Positions 55,702-64,000 are shown, numbered from the stretch's first letter. The stretch: 64,000 nucleotides of DNA from Arcobacter suis CECT 7833 (GCF_003544815.1 NZ_CP032100.1:1426001-1490000), one strand, 5' to 3'. Made by a program: numbers and translations. Notes: a model not told the origin generated them from the letters alone.

Positions 55702-56757
55702 ATGGCTTGTAAATGCAAAGATATTTTTAGCATAAGTGAGAAAAAAAGTAAGATTCATTTTATAACTCAAATAACAGAGTTAATAATAAAATCTTCAAAT
55801 TTAATGAAAACTTTGGGATTTGAAACTTCAAAAATAGAAGGAATTGTAACTATTGAAAATAAAAATCCAAAGCTTTTTTTTGAAGAGAATTTTGACTTTT
55901 TTAATACAAATTTTAATGATTTAGAAAAAGATGAAATAAAAATATTCATAGAAAATGAAGAAAATCAACTTTCACTTGGAACTATATTTTTTGCAAAACC
56001 AATGAACAGATATTTACATTTTATTGAAGATAGGAACTTCTTTGATATTATAGAAAATAGCAGTTTAACAGCCCACTTTCAAGCAATCATTGATATGAAA
56101 ACAAATAAAATATTTGCCTATGAGGCTCTTACACGTGGAGTTTTGCCAAATGGTGAACTTATGTATCCCGATATTTTATTTTCAAAATCTACACGAAATG
56201 ATATGAACTTTACCCTTGATAGAATGTGCAGAGAAACTGCACTTAAAACAACAGCTGTGAAAAAAATAGATGCAAAGGTTTTTATAAACTTTATTCCAAC
56301 TTCTATTTATGATCCGGAATTTTGTTTAGCTTCTACTGTAAAATGGGCAAAACAGCTAGACTTTGACCCAAAAAATATAGTTTTTGAAGTGGTTGAAACA
56401 CAAAATGTAAAAGATAAAGAACACTTAAAAACTATTTTAAATTTTTATAGAGACAAAGGTTTTTTAATCGCACTTGACGATGTGGGAGAAGGATACTCTT
56501 CCCTTAATATGATTATTGATATAAAACCAGACATTATAAAAGTTGATAGAAATATCATAGAAAACATTGACAAAGATACAATGAAACAATCTATTTATAA
56601 AGCTTTACGAACAATCTGTATTGACAACAATATAAAAATTCTAGCTGAAGGTGTTGAAACTTTGTATGAACTTGAAAAAGTAAAAGAAATAGGTGTTGAT
56701 TATGCTCAAGGGTATTATTTTGCCAAACCTAGTGCAGAAATAATTAGAATCATTTAA
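55702..56757 (+). CDS. EAL-domain c-di-GMP phosphodiesterase
   Basis: A 351-residue cytoplasmic protein. The C-terminal EAL domain (about 125-351) keeps the catalytic features: YEALTRG, a metal-ligand FINF Asn, FEVVET, LDDVGEGYSSL, IKVDR, LAEGVET and QGYYFAKP. It should cleave c-di-GMP to pGpG. The N-terminal 120 residues begin with a CKC pair and have no assigned domain. It is three bases after the DUF3833 gene, so c-di-GMP turnover is placed in the lipid-modification operon; this is unusual and worth noting. Confidence 0.9.
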   Translation: MACKCKDIFSISEKKSKIHFITQITELIIKSSNLMKTLGFETSKIEGIVTIENKNPKLFFEENFDFFNTNFNDLEKDEIKIFIENEENQLSLGTIFFAKPMNRYLHFIEDRNFFDIIENSSLTAHFQAIIDMKTNKIFAYEALTRGVLPNGELMYPDILFSKSTRNDMNFTLDRMCRETALKTTAVKKIDAKVFINFIPTSIYDPEFCLASTVKWAKQLDFDPKNIVFEVVETQNVKDKEHLKTILNFYRDKGFLIALDDVGEGYSSLNMIIDIKPDIIKVDRNIIENIDKDTMKQSIYKALRTICIDNNIKILAEGVETLYELEKVKEIGVDYAQGYYFAKPSAEIIRII

Positions 56758-56820
56758 AAATAATATTTTTTGTTAGTTCTTTTTATCAATAATTAATTTC
56801 TTAAACTGTAGTATTCGACA

Positions 56821-56862
56821 ATTTTAAATATTTACTATTTTAAAATAGTAAATATTTAAAAT
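56821..56862. repeat. Perfect 42-bp palindrome
   Basis: Every base of 56821-56841 pairs with 56862-56842, with no loop and only one G-C pair per arm. It ends eight bases before the -10 box of the following cyclase gene, so it occupies the -35 and upstream region. It may be an operator or a cruciform-forming element. Confidence 0.85.
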
Positions 56863-56870
56863 AATAATTT

Positions 56871-56876
56871 TATAAT
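56871..56876 (+). promoter_or_regulatory. -10 box (TATAAT) of the PAS-GGDEF gene
   Basis: TATAAT 39 bases before the TTG start at 56916, directly downstream of the 42-bp palindrome. No -35 can be assigned separately from the palindrome. Confidence 0.55.
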
Positions 56877-56915
56877 GTATTTAATACTTCACTAAAAAAA
56901 TCAGGAATTTCTAAT

Positions 56916-59900
56916 TTGATAAAAAATTTTGACAAAAAAAATTTTGTATATTTATGGTTTATGTTTTTTATTATTGTTTCAATCGTAATTTTTGAAGGAG
57001 TTGTTGAATATAAAAAGTCTATAGAAAATGCTTCTGTAAAAACAAATAATCTTACAAGCTTAATTTCTAAAAAACTAGAAAGTGATTTTGAATATACAAA
57101 TAATTTACTAAATTTTGCTCACAATATAATATTAAATACTATAAAAGAAAACAAATATTTTTTAGAAGCTGATGATTTACAAAAAAAAGAGATTATTTCA
57201 AAAAAATTTACTTCTTTAATAAATAATTCTAAAAATATAACTATTTTAAATTATGCCGATTCAAATGGAAATATTATATATTCATCAAATTCTTTAAATG
57301 GTAAAATTAATATATCAGATAGAGAACACTTTCAAAAATTAAAAAATAATGAAAACTTAATTACTACTTTTTCTGATGTTATTACCTCAAAAATGACAGG
57401 AAAAAGCTCTTTAGTTTTAGCTCGTGCAATTAGAGATGAAAATAAAGATTTATTGGGAGTAATTACTGCTGTAATAAATATAAATACAATAAATGAAATT
57501 CTAGCTTCTATAGATTTAGGAGCAAATGGTGTTTCATTGTTAAGAAGATCTGACAACACAAAATTAATTTCAAGATATCCATCTTCAGAAACAGTAGAAC
57601 TAAATCAATCTTTACCAGAAAATAATCCTATTATTGTTCGAATAAGAACAGGTGAGAAAACAGGAACTCTTGAATATATTGCTTCAACTGATGGTAAAAA
57701 AAGAGTTGGAAGTTTTTTAGTTATGGAAGAGTTTCCATTTTATGTACAAACTGCAATATCAGAAGATGTATATTTAGATTCATGGAAAGAAGATTTAAAA
57801 GTTGTTGCTGTTTTATTTGTATTATTCATTTTTATAACTTTTTTTATTTTCTTTATTTTAAATAAAAGTTTCAAAAAAGAACAACTAGCAGTTAAAGAGC
57901 TGATAAAAAATCAAAACTTATTTTCATCTGGTCCTGTAATAACAATAGAATGGATACCTCAAAATAATTGGCCTATAAAAAATATCTCAAATAACTGTGA
58001 AAATATTCTTGGTTATACAAAAGATGAAATGTTATATAAAGATTTTAATTATTCAAATTTAATACATCCAGATGATAAATATAAAATTTTACAAGAAGTT
58101 CAATATTTTATTAAAAATAATATAGATATGTTTGAACAATCATATAGAATACAATTAAAAGATGGAACTTATAAGTATTTTTATGACTATACAAAAATAA
58201 TAAGAAATGACAATAATGAAATTATGAATTTTATTGGTTATATTTTTGATCAAACAAATTTAAAAGAAAAAGAAGAATCTTTATTGATTGAAAGAAATAG
58301 ATTAAGTTATATTATTTTAGGTACAAACGCAGGTACATGGGAATGGAATATACAAACTAATGAAATAATTTTTAATCATAAATGGGCTGAAATATTAGGT
58401 CTTACTCTAGAAGAAATTTCTCCTACAACTATAAACACTTGGGCTAATTTAGTACATCCTGATGATTTAGAAAAAAGTCATGAATTATTAAATAAACATT
58501 TTAATAAAGAAATAGATTATTATGATTGTGAAATAAGAATGAAACACAAAAATGGTTCTTGGATTTGGATAAAAGATAGAGGTAAAGTTATATCTTGGGA
58601 TGATTATAATAAACCTATTTTAATGATGGGAACACATACTGATATTACAAAAGAAAAAGAGTTAATTCAAGAAATAGAAATAGCTAAAAATAGATTTGAA
58701 AATATGTTTAAAAACCATGCTTCTATTATGTTATTAATTAACCCAAATAATGGTGAAATAATAGATGCAAATCAAAGTGCAGTTAATTTTTATGGTTATA
58801 CTTTAGATGAACTAAAACAAATGAATATTTCTAAAATTAATCAAACTAATATGTATTTATTAAAAGAAAAATATGAACAAGTAAAAAATTCAATAAAAAA
58901 ATCATTTATTTTTTCCCATAAATTAAAAAATGGTCAAATCAAAATAGTAGAAGTTAGTTCTTCACCCATTGAAACAAGTCATGGAATAATTTTATTTTCA
59001 ATTATAAAAGATATAACAAAAGAACAAGCCTTAGAAAATGAGATTTTAAAAGAAAAAATTAAATTCCAAACTTTTATTAACTTATCTTCTGATGCAATTC
59101 TTATATTAGATGAAGAAGGTAAACTTTTAGAATACAGCTTACAAACTCAAAAATATTTAAATTATAGTGATGAAGAAATGGGAAATTTAAATATTTTAGA
59201 TATTGATAAAGGTTTTAAAAATATTCAAGAATATAAAGAACTTATTTCAAATCTAAATGGAAATCAAACTATGTTTTTTGAAAGAATTCATACAAGAAAA
59301 GATAATTCCTATTACAATGCAGCTTTAACAGCTAGAAAAATAAGCCTTGATGGACAAGAATATATTTATTCTTCAGCAAGAGATATAACAGATGAAAAAA
59401 TCATTCAAAAAAAACTACAAGAATTTTATGAAAATCTGGAAAAACTAATAGAAACTCAAGATAATATTGTAATACTCACAAATGGAAAAGAAATAAAATT
59501 TTCAAATCACAAATTTTTTGATTTTTTAGGATTTGAGAATCTGGAAAAATTCAAAGAACAGCATCAATGTATATGTGATTTTTTTATAGAAGACGATAGA
59601 TTTTTTCATCTAAAAAAGATTAGCACAAATGATAATTGGATAACAAAAATTATGGAGTTTGAAGAATCAAAAAGAATTGTTTCAATAATAGGAAAAGATT
59701 TGAAACAATATATTTTTTCAGTAAATGTAAACAAATTTGATGAAGATAATATGATTATAAGTTTTACAGATATTTCGCAAACAATTTTTGAAAATATATA
59801 TCTTGAAGAAAAAATTTTACATGACAAACTAACAAATGCTTATAGTAGAGAATATTTTGATAGAAATTATCAAAAATTTATTTATGAATGTATTGAAAAT

Positions 59901-60290
59901 AATACAAAACTAGCCCTTGCACTTTTGGATATAGACTACTTCAAAAAAGTAAATGATACTTACGGTCATGATATAGGAGATGAAGTATTAATTAAATTTG
60001 TAGAAAAAATACAAAATAATCTGAGAAAAAATGATATTTTAATCCGTTGGGGAGGAGAAGAGTTTATTTTGATTTTACAATTAGAATCTCAAAAAGATTT
60101 AGAAAAAAAATTAGAATATTTAAGAAAAACCATCGAAGAAACATCTTTTCCTCAAATAAATAACATAACTTGTTCTATTGGTGGAACAATATATCAAGAC
60201 AATGAAAATATACTTAAAACTATAAAAAGAGCCGATGAAGCAGTTTATAAAGCAAAAGCAGCAGGTAGAAATAAAGTTCTGATAAATTAA
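56916..60290 (+). CDS. Cache-PAS(n)-GGDEF sensory diguanylate cyclase
   Basis: A 1124-residue membrane sensor. A helix at about 13-30 and another at about 288-312 enclose a double-Cache-type periplasmic domain (YADSNGNIIYSS, ISDREHFQKL, SLVLARAIRDE). At least four PAS domains follow (about 330-450, 460-590, 600-720, 725-840), the first two with PAC-like repeats such as MKHKNGSWIWIKDRG. The GGDEF domain is intact: LDIDYFKKVNDTYGHDIGD, the RKND inhibitory site and GGEEF at 1046-1050. It starts at TTG with AGGAA upstream. It should make c-di-GMP, with product inhibition, in response to an unknown ligand and internal cues. Confidence 0.93.
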   Translation: MIKNFDKKNFVYLWFMFFIIVSIVIFEGVVEYKKSIENASVKTNNLTSLISKKLESDFEYTNNLLNFAHNIILNTIKENKYFLEADDLQKKEIISKKFTSLINNSKNITILNYADSNGNIIYSSNSLNGKINISDREHFQKLKNNENLITTFSDVITSKMTGKSSLVLARAIRDENKDLLGVITAVININTINEILASIDLGANGVSLLRRSDNTKLISRYPSSETVELNQSLPENNPIIVRIRTGEKTGTLEYIASTDGKKRVGSFLVMEEFPFYVQTAISEDVYLDSWKEDLKVVAVLFVLFIFITFFIFFILNKSFKKEQLAVKELIKNQNLFSSGPVITIEWIPQNNWPIKNISNNCENILGYTKDEMLYKDFNYSNLIHPDDKYKILQEVQYFIKNNIDMFEQSYRIQLKDGTYKYFYDYTKIIRNDNNEIMNFIGYIFDQTNLKEKEESLLIERNRLSYIILGTNAGTWEWNIQTNEIIFNHKWAEILGLTLEEISPTTINTWANLVHPDDLEKSHELLNKHFNKEIDYYDCEIRMKHKNGSWIWIKDRGKVISWDDYNKPILMMGTHTDITKEKELIQEIEIAKNRFENMFKNHASIMLLINPNNGEIIDANQSAVNFYGYTLDELKQMNISKINQTNMYLLKEKYEQVKNSIKKSFIFSHKLKNGQIKIVEVSSSPIETSHGIILFSIIKDITKEQALENEILKEKIKFQTFINLSSDAILILDEEGKLLEYSLQTQKYLNYSDEEMGNLNILDIDKGFKNIQEYKELISNLNGNQTMFFERIHTRKDNSYYNAALTARKISLDGQEYIYSSARDITDEKIIQKKLQEFYENLEKLIETQDNIVILTNGKEIKFSNHKFFDFLGFENLEKFKEQHQCICDFFIEDDRFFHLKKISTNDNWITKIMEFEESKRIVSIIGKDLKQYIFSVNVNKFDEDNMIISFTDISQTIFENIYLEEKILHDKLTNAYSREYFDRNYQKFIYECIENNTKLALALLDIDYFKKVNDTYGHDIGDEVLIKFVEKIQNNLRKNDILIRWGGEEFILILQLESQKDLEKKLEYLRKTIEETSFPQINNITCSIGGTIYQDNENILKTIKRADEAVYKAKAAGRNKVLIN

Positions 60291-60336
60291 CAACTAAAGT
60301 ATACAAAACCACTTCTAAATTCTATAAACTAGTATT

Positions 60337-61731
60337 ATGAAAATATTTATACTTTACCCAAATCAATTATTTAAAAATTTATCAAACTTCATAAATAAAA
60401 AAGTACTTTTAATAGAAGAACCACTATTTTTTACCCAATATGATTTTCATATTCAAAAACTTGTTTTACATCGAGCTAGTATGAAATTTTATGAAAGCTA
60501 TTTAAAACAAAACAATATTTTAGTTGAGTATTTTGAAGATGAAAGTTATATTGAATTTTATAAAAATGAAAAAGTTTTTGTATATGAACTTTTTGATAAT
60601 TATTTGGAAAAAAAGGTTTATAAAAACTTTCTAAATATTACAACTATTAAAAATCCAAACTTTATAAACCCAAAAGATACAAACAAGTTTTTGCATAAAT
60701 TTTATATAAATAGAAGAAAAGAGTTAGATATTTTTATGCAAAATGGAAAACCTCTTTTTGATAAATATAGTTTTGATGAGGATAATAGAAAAAAACTTCC
60801 AAAAGATATTAAAATTCCCCCTACTTTAGCTTATGAAAATGAGTTTGTAAAAGAGGCTTTAACTTACTGCAAAAAGTTCAAAAGTGTTGGAGTTTGCGAA
60901 AACTTTTATTATCCAACTACTTTTGATGAAGCAAATATTCAATTAAACTATTTTTTAAAAGAAAAATTTGAAAATTTTGGCTCTTTTCAAGATGCAATTA
61001 CAAAAGATATAAAACAAAACTTTTTATTTCACTCAAATATTTCAAGTAGTTTAAATATTGGTTTACTTGATTTACATGAGTTAATAGAAAAAATAGTAAA
61101 TTTTGATGCACCATACAATGCAAAAGAAGGCTTTATAAGACAAATTATCGGTTGGCGTGAGTTTATGCTTCGTGTTTATGAAGATGCTGGTGTGGCTCTT
61201 AGAAACTCTAATTTTTTTGTGTTTTCAAATCCTATGCCAAAAAAGATTTTAGATGCTAGAAGTGGTATAAAACCTCTAGATGATGCAATAAAAAAACTAG
61301 AATTCACAGCTTATAATCACCATATTGAAAGGCTTATGATTTTGGGAAATATTTTTTTATTACTGGAAATCAAACCAAATGAAGTTTACAAGTTTTTTAT
61401 GAAATATTACATCGATGCTTATGATTGGGTGATGGTTGGAAATGTTTATGGAATGAGTGGATTTAGTGATGGTGGAAGTATTACTACAAAGCCTTATATA
61501 TCAAGTTCAAACTATCTTTTAAAAATGAGTGATTATAATAAAAATGAAAGTTGGTGCAAAATTTTGGATGCACTCTATTGGAGATTTTTACATATACATT
61601 TTCATAAGTTTTCTTCAAATCCACGAATGAAAATGCAAATAGCACTTTTAAATAAAATGCCAAAAGAGAAACTTGAAAATCATCTTAAAATCGCAAATGA
61701 CTTTTTAGAAAATCTTTTTATTACAAATTGA
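60337..61731 (+). CDS. Photolyase/cryptochrome of the bacterial FeS (6-4)/DPRP family, lacking most cluster cysteines
   Basis: A 464-residue protein. The N-terminal DPRP/antenna part (ILYPNQLFKN, FFTQYDFHIQKLVLHRASMKFY) and the C-terminal FAD-binding part (IRQIIGWREFMLRVY, YNHHIERLMILGN, WVMVGNVYGMSGFSDGG, TTKPY) match the bacterial (6-4) photolyases typified by PhrB. In those enzymes four Cys hold a [4Fe-4S] cluster, including MSDYCxxC and a later Cys before the LYW motif. Here Pro313, Asn401 and the position around 404 replace three of them and only Cys407 remains. FAD-dependent photorepair is still plausible. Confidence 0.87.
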   Translation: MKIFILYPNQLFKNLSNFINKKVLLIEEPLFFTQYDFHIQKLVLHRASMKFYESYLKQNNILVEYFEDESYIEFYKNEKVFVYELFDNYLEKKVYKNFLNITTIKNPNFINPKDTNKFLHKFYINRRKELDIFMQNGKPLFDKYSFDEDNRKKLPKDIKIPPTLAYENEFVKEALTYCKKFKSVGVCENFYYPTTFDEANIQLNYFLKEKFENFGSFQDAITKDIKQNFLFHSNISSSLNIGLLDLHELIEKIVNFDAPYNAKEGFIRQIIGWREFMLRVYEDAGVALRNSNFFVFSNPMPKKILDARSGIKPLDDAIKKLEFTAYNHHIERLMILGNIFLLLEIKPNEVYKFFMKYYIDAYDWVMVGNVYGMSGFSDGGSITTKPYISSSNYLLKMSDYNKNESWCKILDALYWRFLHIHFHKFSSNPRMKMQIALLNKMPKEKLENHLKIANDFLENLFITN

Positions 61732-61774
61732 CATATTTTAAAAGAGAAATTTGTAATTCTACTAAAATACAAAA

Positions 61775-63010
61775 ATGAAAATAGATATTTACGAAAAAAT
61801 GGAAATCCTTAGTAACAGTGCAAAATACGATGTTTCTTGCTCTTCTAGTGGAGTTGAAACTTCATACAAAAAAGGAGAATTGGGAGCAACTCACACAAGT
61901 GGAATTTGCCACACTTTTACACCAGATGGAAGATGCGTTTCCCTTCTAAAAGTATTACTTACAAATATTTGTATTTATGATTGTGCTTATTGTATAAACC
62001 GTGTTTCAAACGATATCCCAAGAGCTGTTTTTACTCCAAGAGAATTAGCAGATATAACAATCAATTTTTACAAAAGAAACTATATTGAGGGACTATTTTT
62101 AAGTTCAGGAATTGTAAAAAACGAAGACCATACTATGACTTTGTTATTAAAAACCCTCAAGATTTTAAGATATGAATATAGATTTAATGGTTATATCCAT
62201 GTGAAACTAATCCCTGGATGTTCTATGGAATTGGTTGAGCAAATTGTAAAACTAGCAAATAGAGTAAGTTCAAATATTGAACTTCCAAGTGATAAATCCC
62301 TAAAACTTCTTGCACCAAATAAAACAAAAGAAAAGGTTTTACAACCACTAAAATTTGCACGAGATTTAAGCCTAGCAAAAGAGCAAAAACCAATAGGAAT
62401 GAGTACGCAGTTAATCGTTGGAGCAACGCCTGAAAGTGATAGAGATATTTTAAAACTTAGCTCTGCTTTATACGATAAAGCTTTGTTAAAAAGGGTTTAT
62501 TATAGTGCTTATATTCCAGTGAACAATGACAAAAACCTTCCCTCAATCATCACAAAACCACCACTTTTAAGGGAACATAGACTTTATCAAGCAGATTGGT
62601 TACTTAGATTTTATGATTTTTCTTGGGATGAAATAGTTACAGAAGATTTTCCAAACCTAGATGAAGATTTAGACCCAAAAACTTTTTGGGCATTAAACAA
62701 CTTAAAATATTTTCCAATGGAAATAAACACCACTTCAAAAGAAGAACTTCTTAGAATCCCTGGCATTGGAGCTAGAGGAGTTATGAAGATTTTAAGTGCT
62801 AGAAGATTTAAAAGATTGACATTTGATGATTTAAAAAAATTAAAGATTTCTATAAAAAAAGCAAAATATTTTATCACTTGTAACAAAGAGTTTCAAAGAC
62901 AAGTTCCATTTTATAGGGAAAACCTCAAACTGGCTCTTATAAAACCAGAACCGAAAAAGCTAATTCAACCCTCGCTTTTTAATTTTAGTTCAGTTTCGGG
63001 GGAATTATGA
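61775..63010 (+). CDS. Radical SAM DNA-repair-associated protein (TIGR03916-type)
   Basis: A 411-residue radical SAM protein of the group linked to uracil-DNA-glycosylase-like or DUF4130 partners. The CX3CX2C cluster motif is Cys66, Cys70 and Cys73 (CIYDCAYC). Conserved opening SNSAKYDVSCSSSG and THTSGICHTFTPDGRC carry further cysteines. A C-terminal helix-hairpin-helix (SKEELLRIPGIGARGVMKIL, about 325-350) suggests DNA binding. Its substrate is not known. The stop overlaps the next gene by four bases, making an obligatory pair. Confidence 0.88.
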   Translation: MKIDIYEKMEILSNSAKYDVSCSSSGVETSYKKGELGATHTSGICHTFTPDGRCVSLLKVLLTNICIYDCAYCINRVSNDIPRAVFTPRELADITINFYKRNYIEGLFLSSGIVKNEDHTMTLLLKTLKILRYEYRFNGYIHVKLIPGCSMELVEQIVKLANRVSSNIELPSDKSLKLLAPNKTKEKVLQPLKFARDLSLAKEQKPIGMSTQLIVGATPESDRDILKLSSALYDKALLKRVYYSAYIPVNNDKNLPSIITKPPLLREHRLYQADWLLRFYDFSWDEIVTEDFPNLDEDLDPKTFWALNNLKYFPMEINTTSKEELLRIPGIGARGVMKILSARRFKRLTFDDLKKLKISIKKAKYFITCNKEFQRQVPFYRENLKLALIKPEPKKLIQPSLFNFSSVSGEL

Positions 63011-63747
63011 TTTTAGTTTATGATGGAACTTTTGAGGGCTTTTTATCTTTGGTTTATGAGGTTTATTATAAAAAACTAAAACCTATAAAAATATATAAAA
63101 CTCTTCCAAATGAGATAGTTTTTGAAGAGATAAAAATCATAGAAACTTCTTTAATTAATTCAATAAAAGTTTTAGATGCAATAAAAGCAAAATTTCCAAA
63201 AGAAATTTTAGAAAAGATTTTAAATATTTTTATGTGTGATTCAAAAGAGTTTGAAATGGCTCTTTTAGAATATATAATTATTGGATTCAAAGAAGTAAAA
63301 CAACTTTTTAATATAAATTTAGAAAGTATTTTTTACCTAAATAATCTTGAAAAAGAGTTATTTAAAAATGTTCACAAAATGACAGGATTTGTAAGATTTG
63401 AAGAGTTAGAAAATGGCAGTTTATATGCAAAAGTTGAGTCAAAATTTAATGTACTTTACTTTTTAGGAAAACACTTTTTAAAAAGATTTAACAATCAAAA
63501 TTTCATAATCCACGACCTGAATAGAAAACTAGCTTTTGTAAAAATAGAAAATGATTTTTCAGTTCAAAAAGTTGCTTTTTTTGATGAACCAAATTATTCA
63601 TCAAATGAACAAAAATTTCAAAAACTATGGAAAAGTTTTTTTAGTGGTGTTACTTTAAAAGAAAGAATCAATCCAAAACTTCAAAGACAATTAGTTCCTT
63701 TACTTTATAGAACTTATATGAATGAATTTTTTGATAAAAGAACATAA
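63007..63747 (+). CDS. DUF4130 / TIGR03915-family partner of the radical SAM protein
   Basis: A 246-residue protein with the family opening LVYDGTFEGFLSLVYEVYY and a VHKMTGFVRFEELENG segment, and the C-terminal LVPLLYRTYMNEFF. In many genomes this protein is paired with the radical SAM protein and sometimes fused to a uracil-DNA-glycosylase-like domain; here no such domain is present. The overlap with the upstream gene and the adjoining photolyase suggest a role in repair of DNA base damage, not demonstrated. Confidence 0.85.
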   Translation: MILVYDGTFEGFLSLVYEVYYKKLKPIKIYKTLPNEIVFEEIKIIETSLINSIKVLDAIKAKFPKEILEKILNIFMCDSKEFEMALLEYIIIGFKEVKQLFNINLESIFYLNNLEKELFKNVHKMTGFVRFEELENGSLYAKVESKFNVLYFLGKHFLKRFNNQNFIIHDLNRKLAFVKIENDFSVQKVAFFDEPNYSSNEQKFQKLWKSFFSGVTLKERINPKLQRQLVPLLYRTYMNEFFDKRT

Positions 63748-63803
63748 AAAAGATACAAAAAAAATCTATTTTTAAATATACTAAAACAAAAAGGATTTCT
63801 TTT

Positions 63804-64000
63804 ATGAAAAATATTTTTAAACTTTCAATGCTTATTTTTACTCTATTTTTATTTACAGCTTGTTCTTCAAAAAATCCACCCTTACAAACTGTAGAAAAAG
63901 TTGAACTAGATAAGTATTTAGGAACTTGGTATGAAATAGCAAGGTATGAACACTTTTTTGAAAAAGATTGCAAAAACGTAAGTGCAAACTACTCAATGAT
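63804..64000 (+). CDS. Lipocalin lipoprotein (3' end outside window)
   Basis: The visible 65 codons encode a signal peptide with lipobox FTAC (Cys20) and the lipocalin GxW motif YLGTWYEIARYEHFFEK, then KDCKNVSANYSM. It is the second Blc-like lipocalin in this region and, unlike the one at 51468, is a lipoprotein like E. coli Blc. AAAGGA lies seven bases before the ATG. The gene runs off the right edge. Confidence 0.85.
   Translation, partial: MKNIFKLSMLIFTLFLFTACSSKNPPLQTVEKVELDKYLGTWYEIARYEHFFEKDCKNVSANYSM

Noticed and set aside
63668-63973. 101-codon minus-strand frame across the end of the DUF4130 gene and start of the lipocalin
   Set aside because: It opposes two well-supported genes and covers their ribosome site and signal peptide; composition is that of an antisense shadow.

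Overview
The window looks like a chromosomal segment of an Arcobacter/Aliarcobacter-type member of the Campylobacterota. The DNA is very AT-rich, genes are densely packed, and Shine-Dalgarno sites are AAGGA/AGGAG with good TATAAT -10 boxes. The gene set also fits: a fused CcsB-CcsA cytochrome c assembly protein, CZB-domain chemoreceptor, many c-di-GMP proteins and single-copy housekeeping genes. I see no tRNA, rRNA, CRISPR array, insertion sequence, integrase or prophage. This assignment is by protein resemblance from memory, not by a search.

Layout. 1-9800: the end of a degenerate GGDEF protein, cmoB, ccsBA, a PepD-type dipeptidase, a HEPN-like gene that appears to sit in a small inserted cassette, a small membrane protein and ligA. 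9800-15200: a flagellin-like protein, ppx/gppA, pssA, a membrane diguanylate cyclase, two small flagellar-flavoured genes, a DUF523 gene and a TtcA-like gene. 15300-26900: moeA, an EamA transporter, then (minus strand) ybgC, a PLD nuclease, an M48 peptidase and rmuC, followed by a chemoreceptor, an aldo-keto reductase and a SLAC1-type channel.

27000-41350 is a cobalamin region. cbiM-cbiK-cbiL run leftward and cbiA-cbiC-[2Fe-2S]-cbiD-cbiET-cbiF-cbiG-cbiH run rightward from a shared intergenic region. Together they cover most of the anaerobic corrin-ring pathway; no CbiJ is visible. Immediately downstream, convergent, is a TonB-dependent receptor plus a BtuFDC-like ABC importer, so the cell seems able both to make and to scavenge corrinoids. 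41600-42811 holds a TauE/SafE-type membrane protein and a NosL-like protein (probable copper handling), followed by an unannotated structured-RNA candidate. 43100-49200 holds a HAD phosphatase, rsuA, aat, a thioesterase, an ABC-F ATPase and a large leucine-rich-type repeat protein.

49300-64000 reads as a membrane-lipid, light and oxidative-damage island: SDR, MFS, lipocalin, FAD oxidoreductase, DUF1365, cyclopropane-fatty-acid-type methyltransferase and DUF3833 lipoprotein, then EAL and PAS-GGDEF c-di-GMP enzymes, a photolyase of the bacterial iron-sulfur family that has lost most cluster cysteines, a radical SAM/DUF4130 DNA-repair pair, and a second lipocalin cut by the window end. The most interesting points are the HEPN cassette flanked by an 18-bp direct repeat, the putative small RNA at 42875-42987, a perfect 42-bp palindrome just upstream of a -10 box, and the cysteine-poor photolyase.
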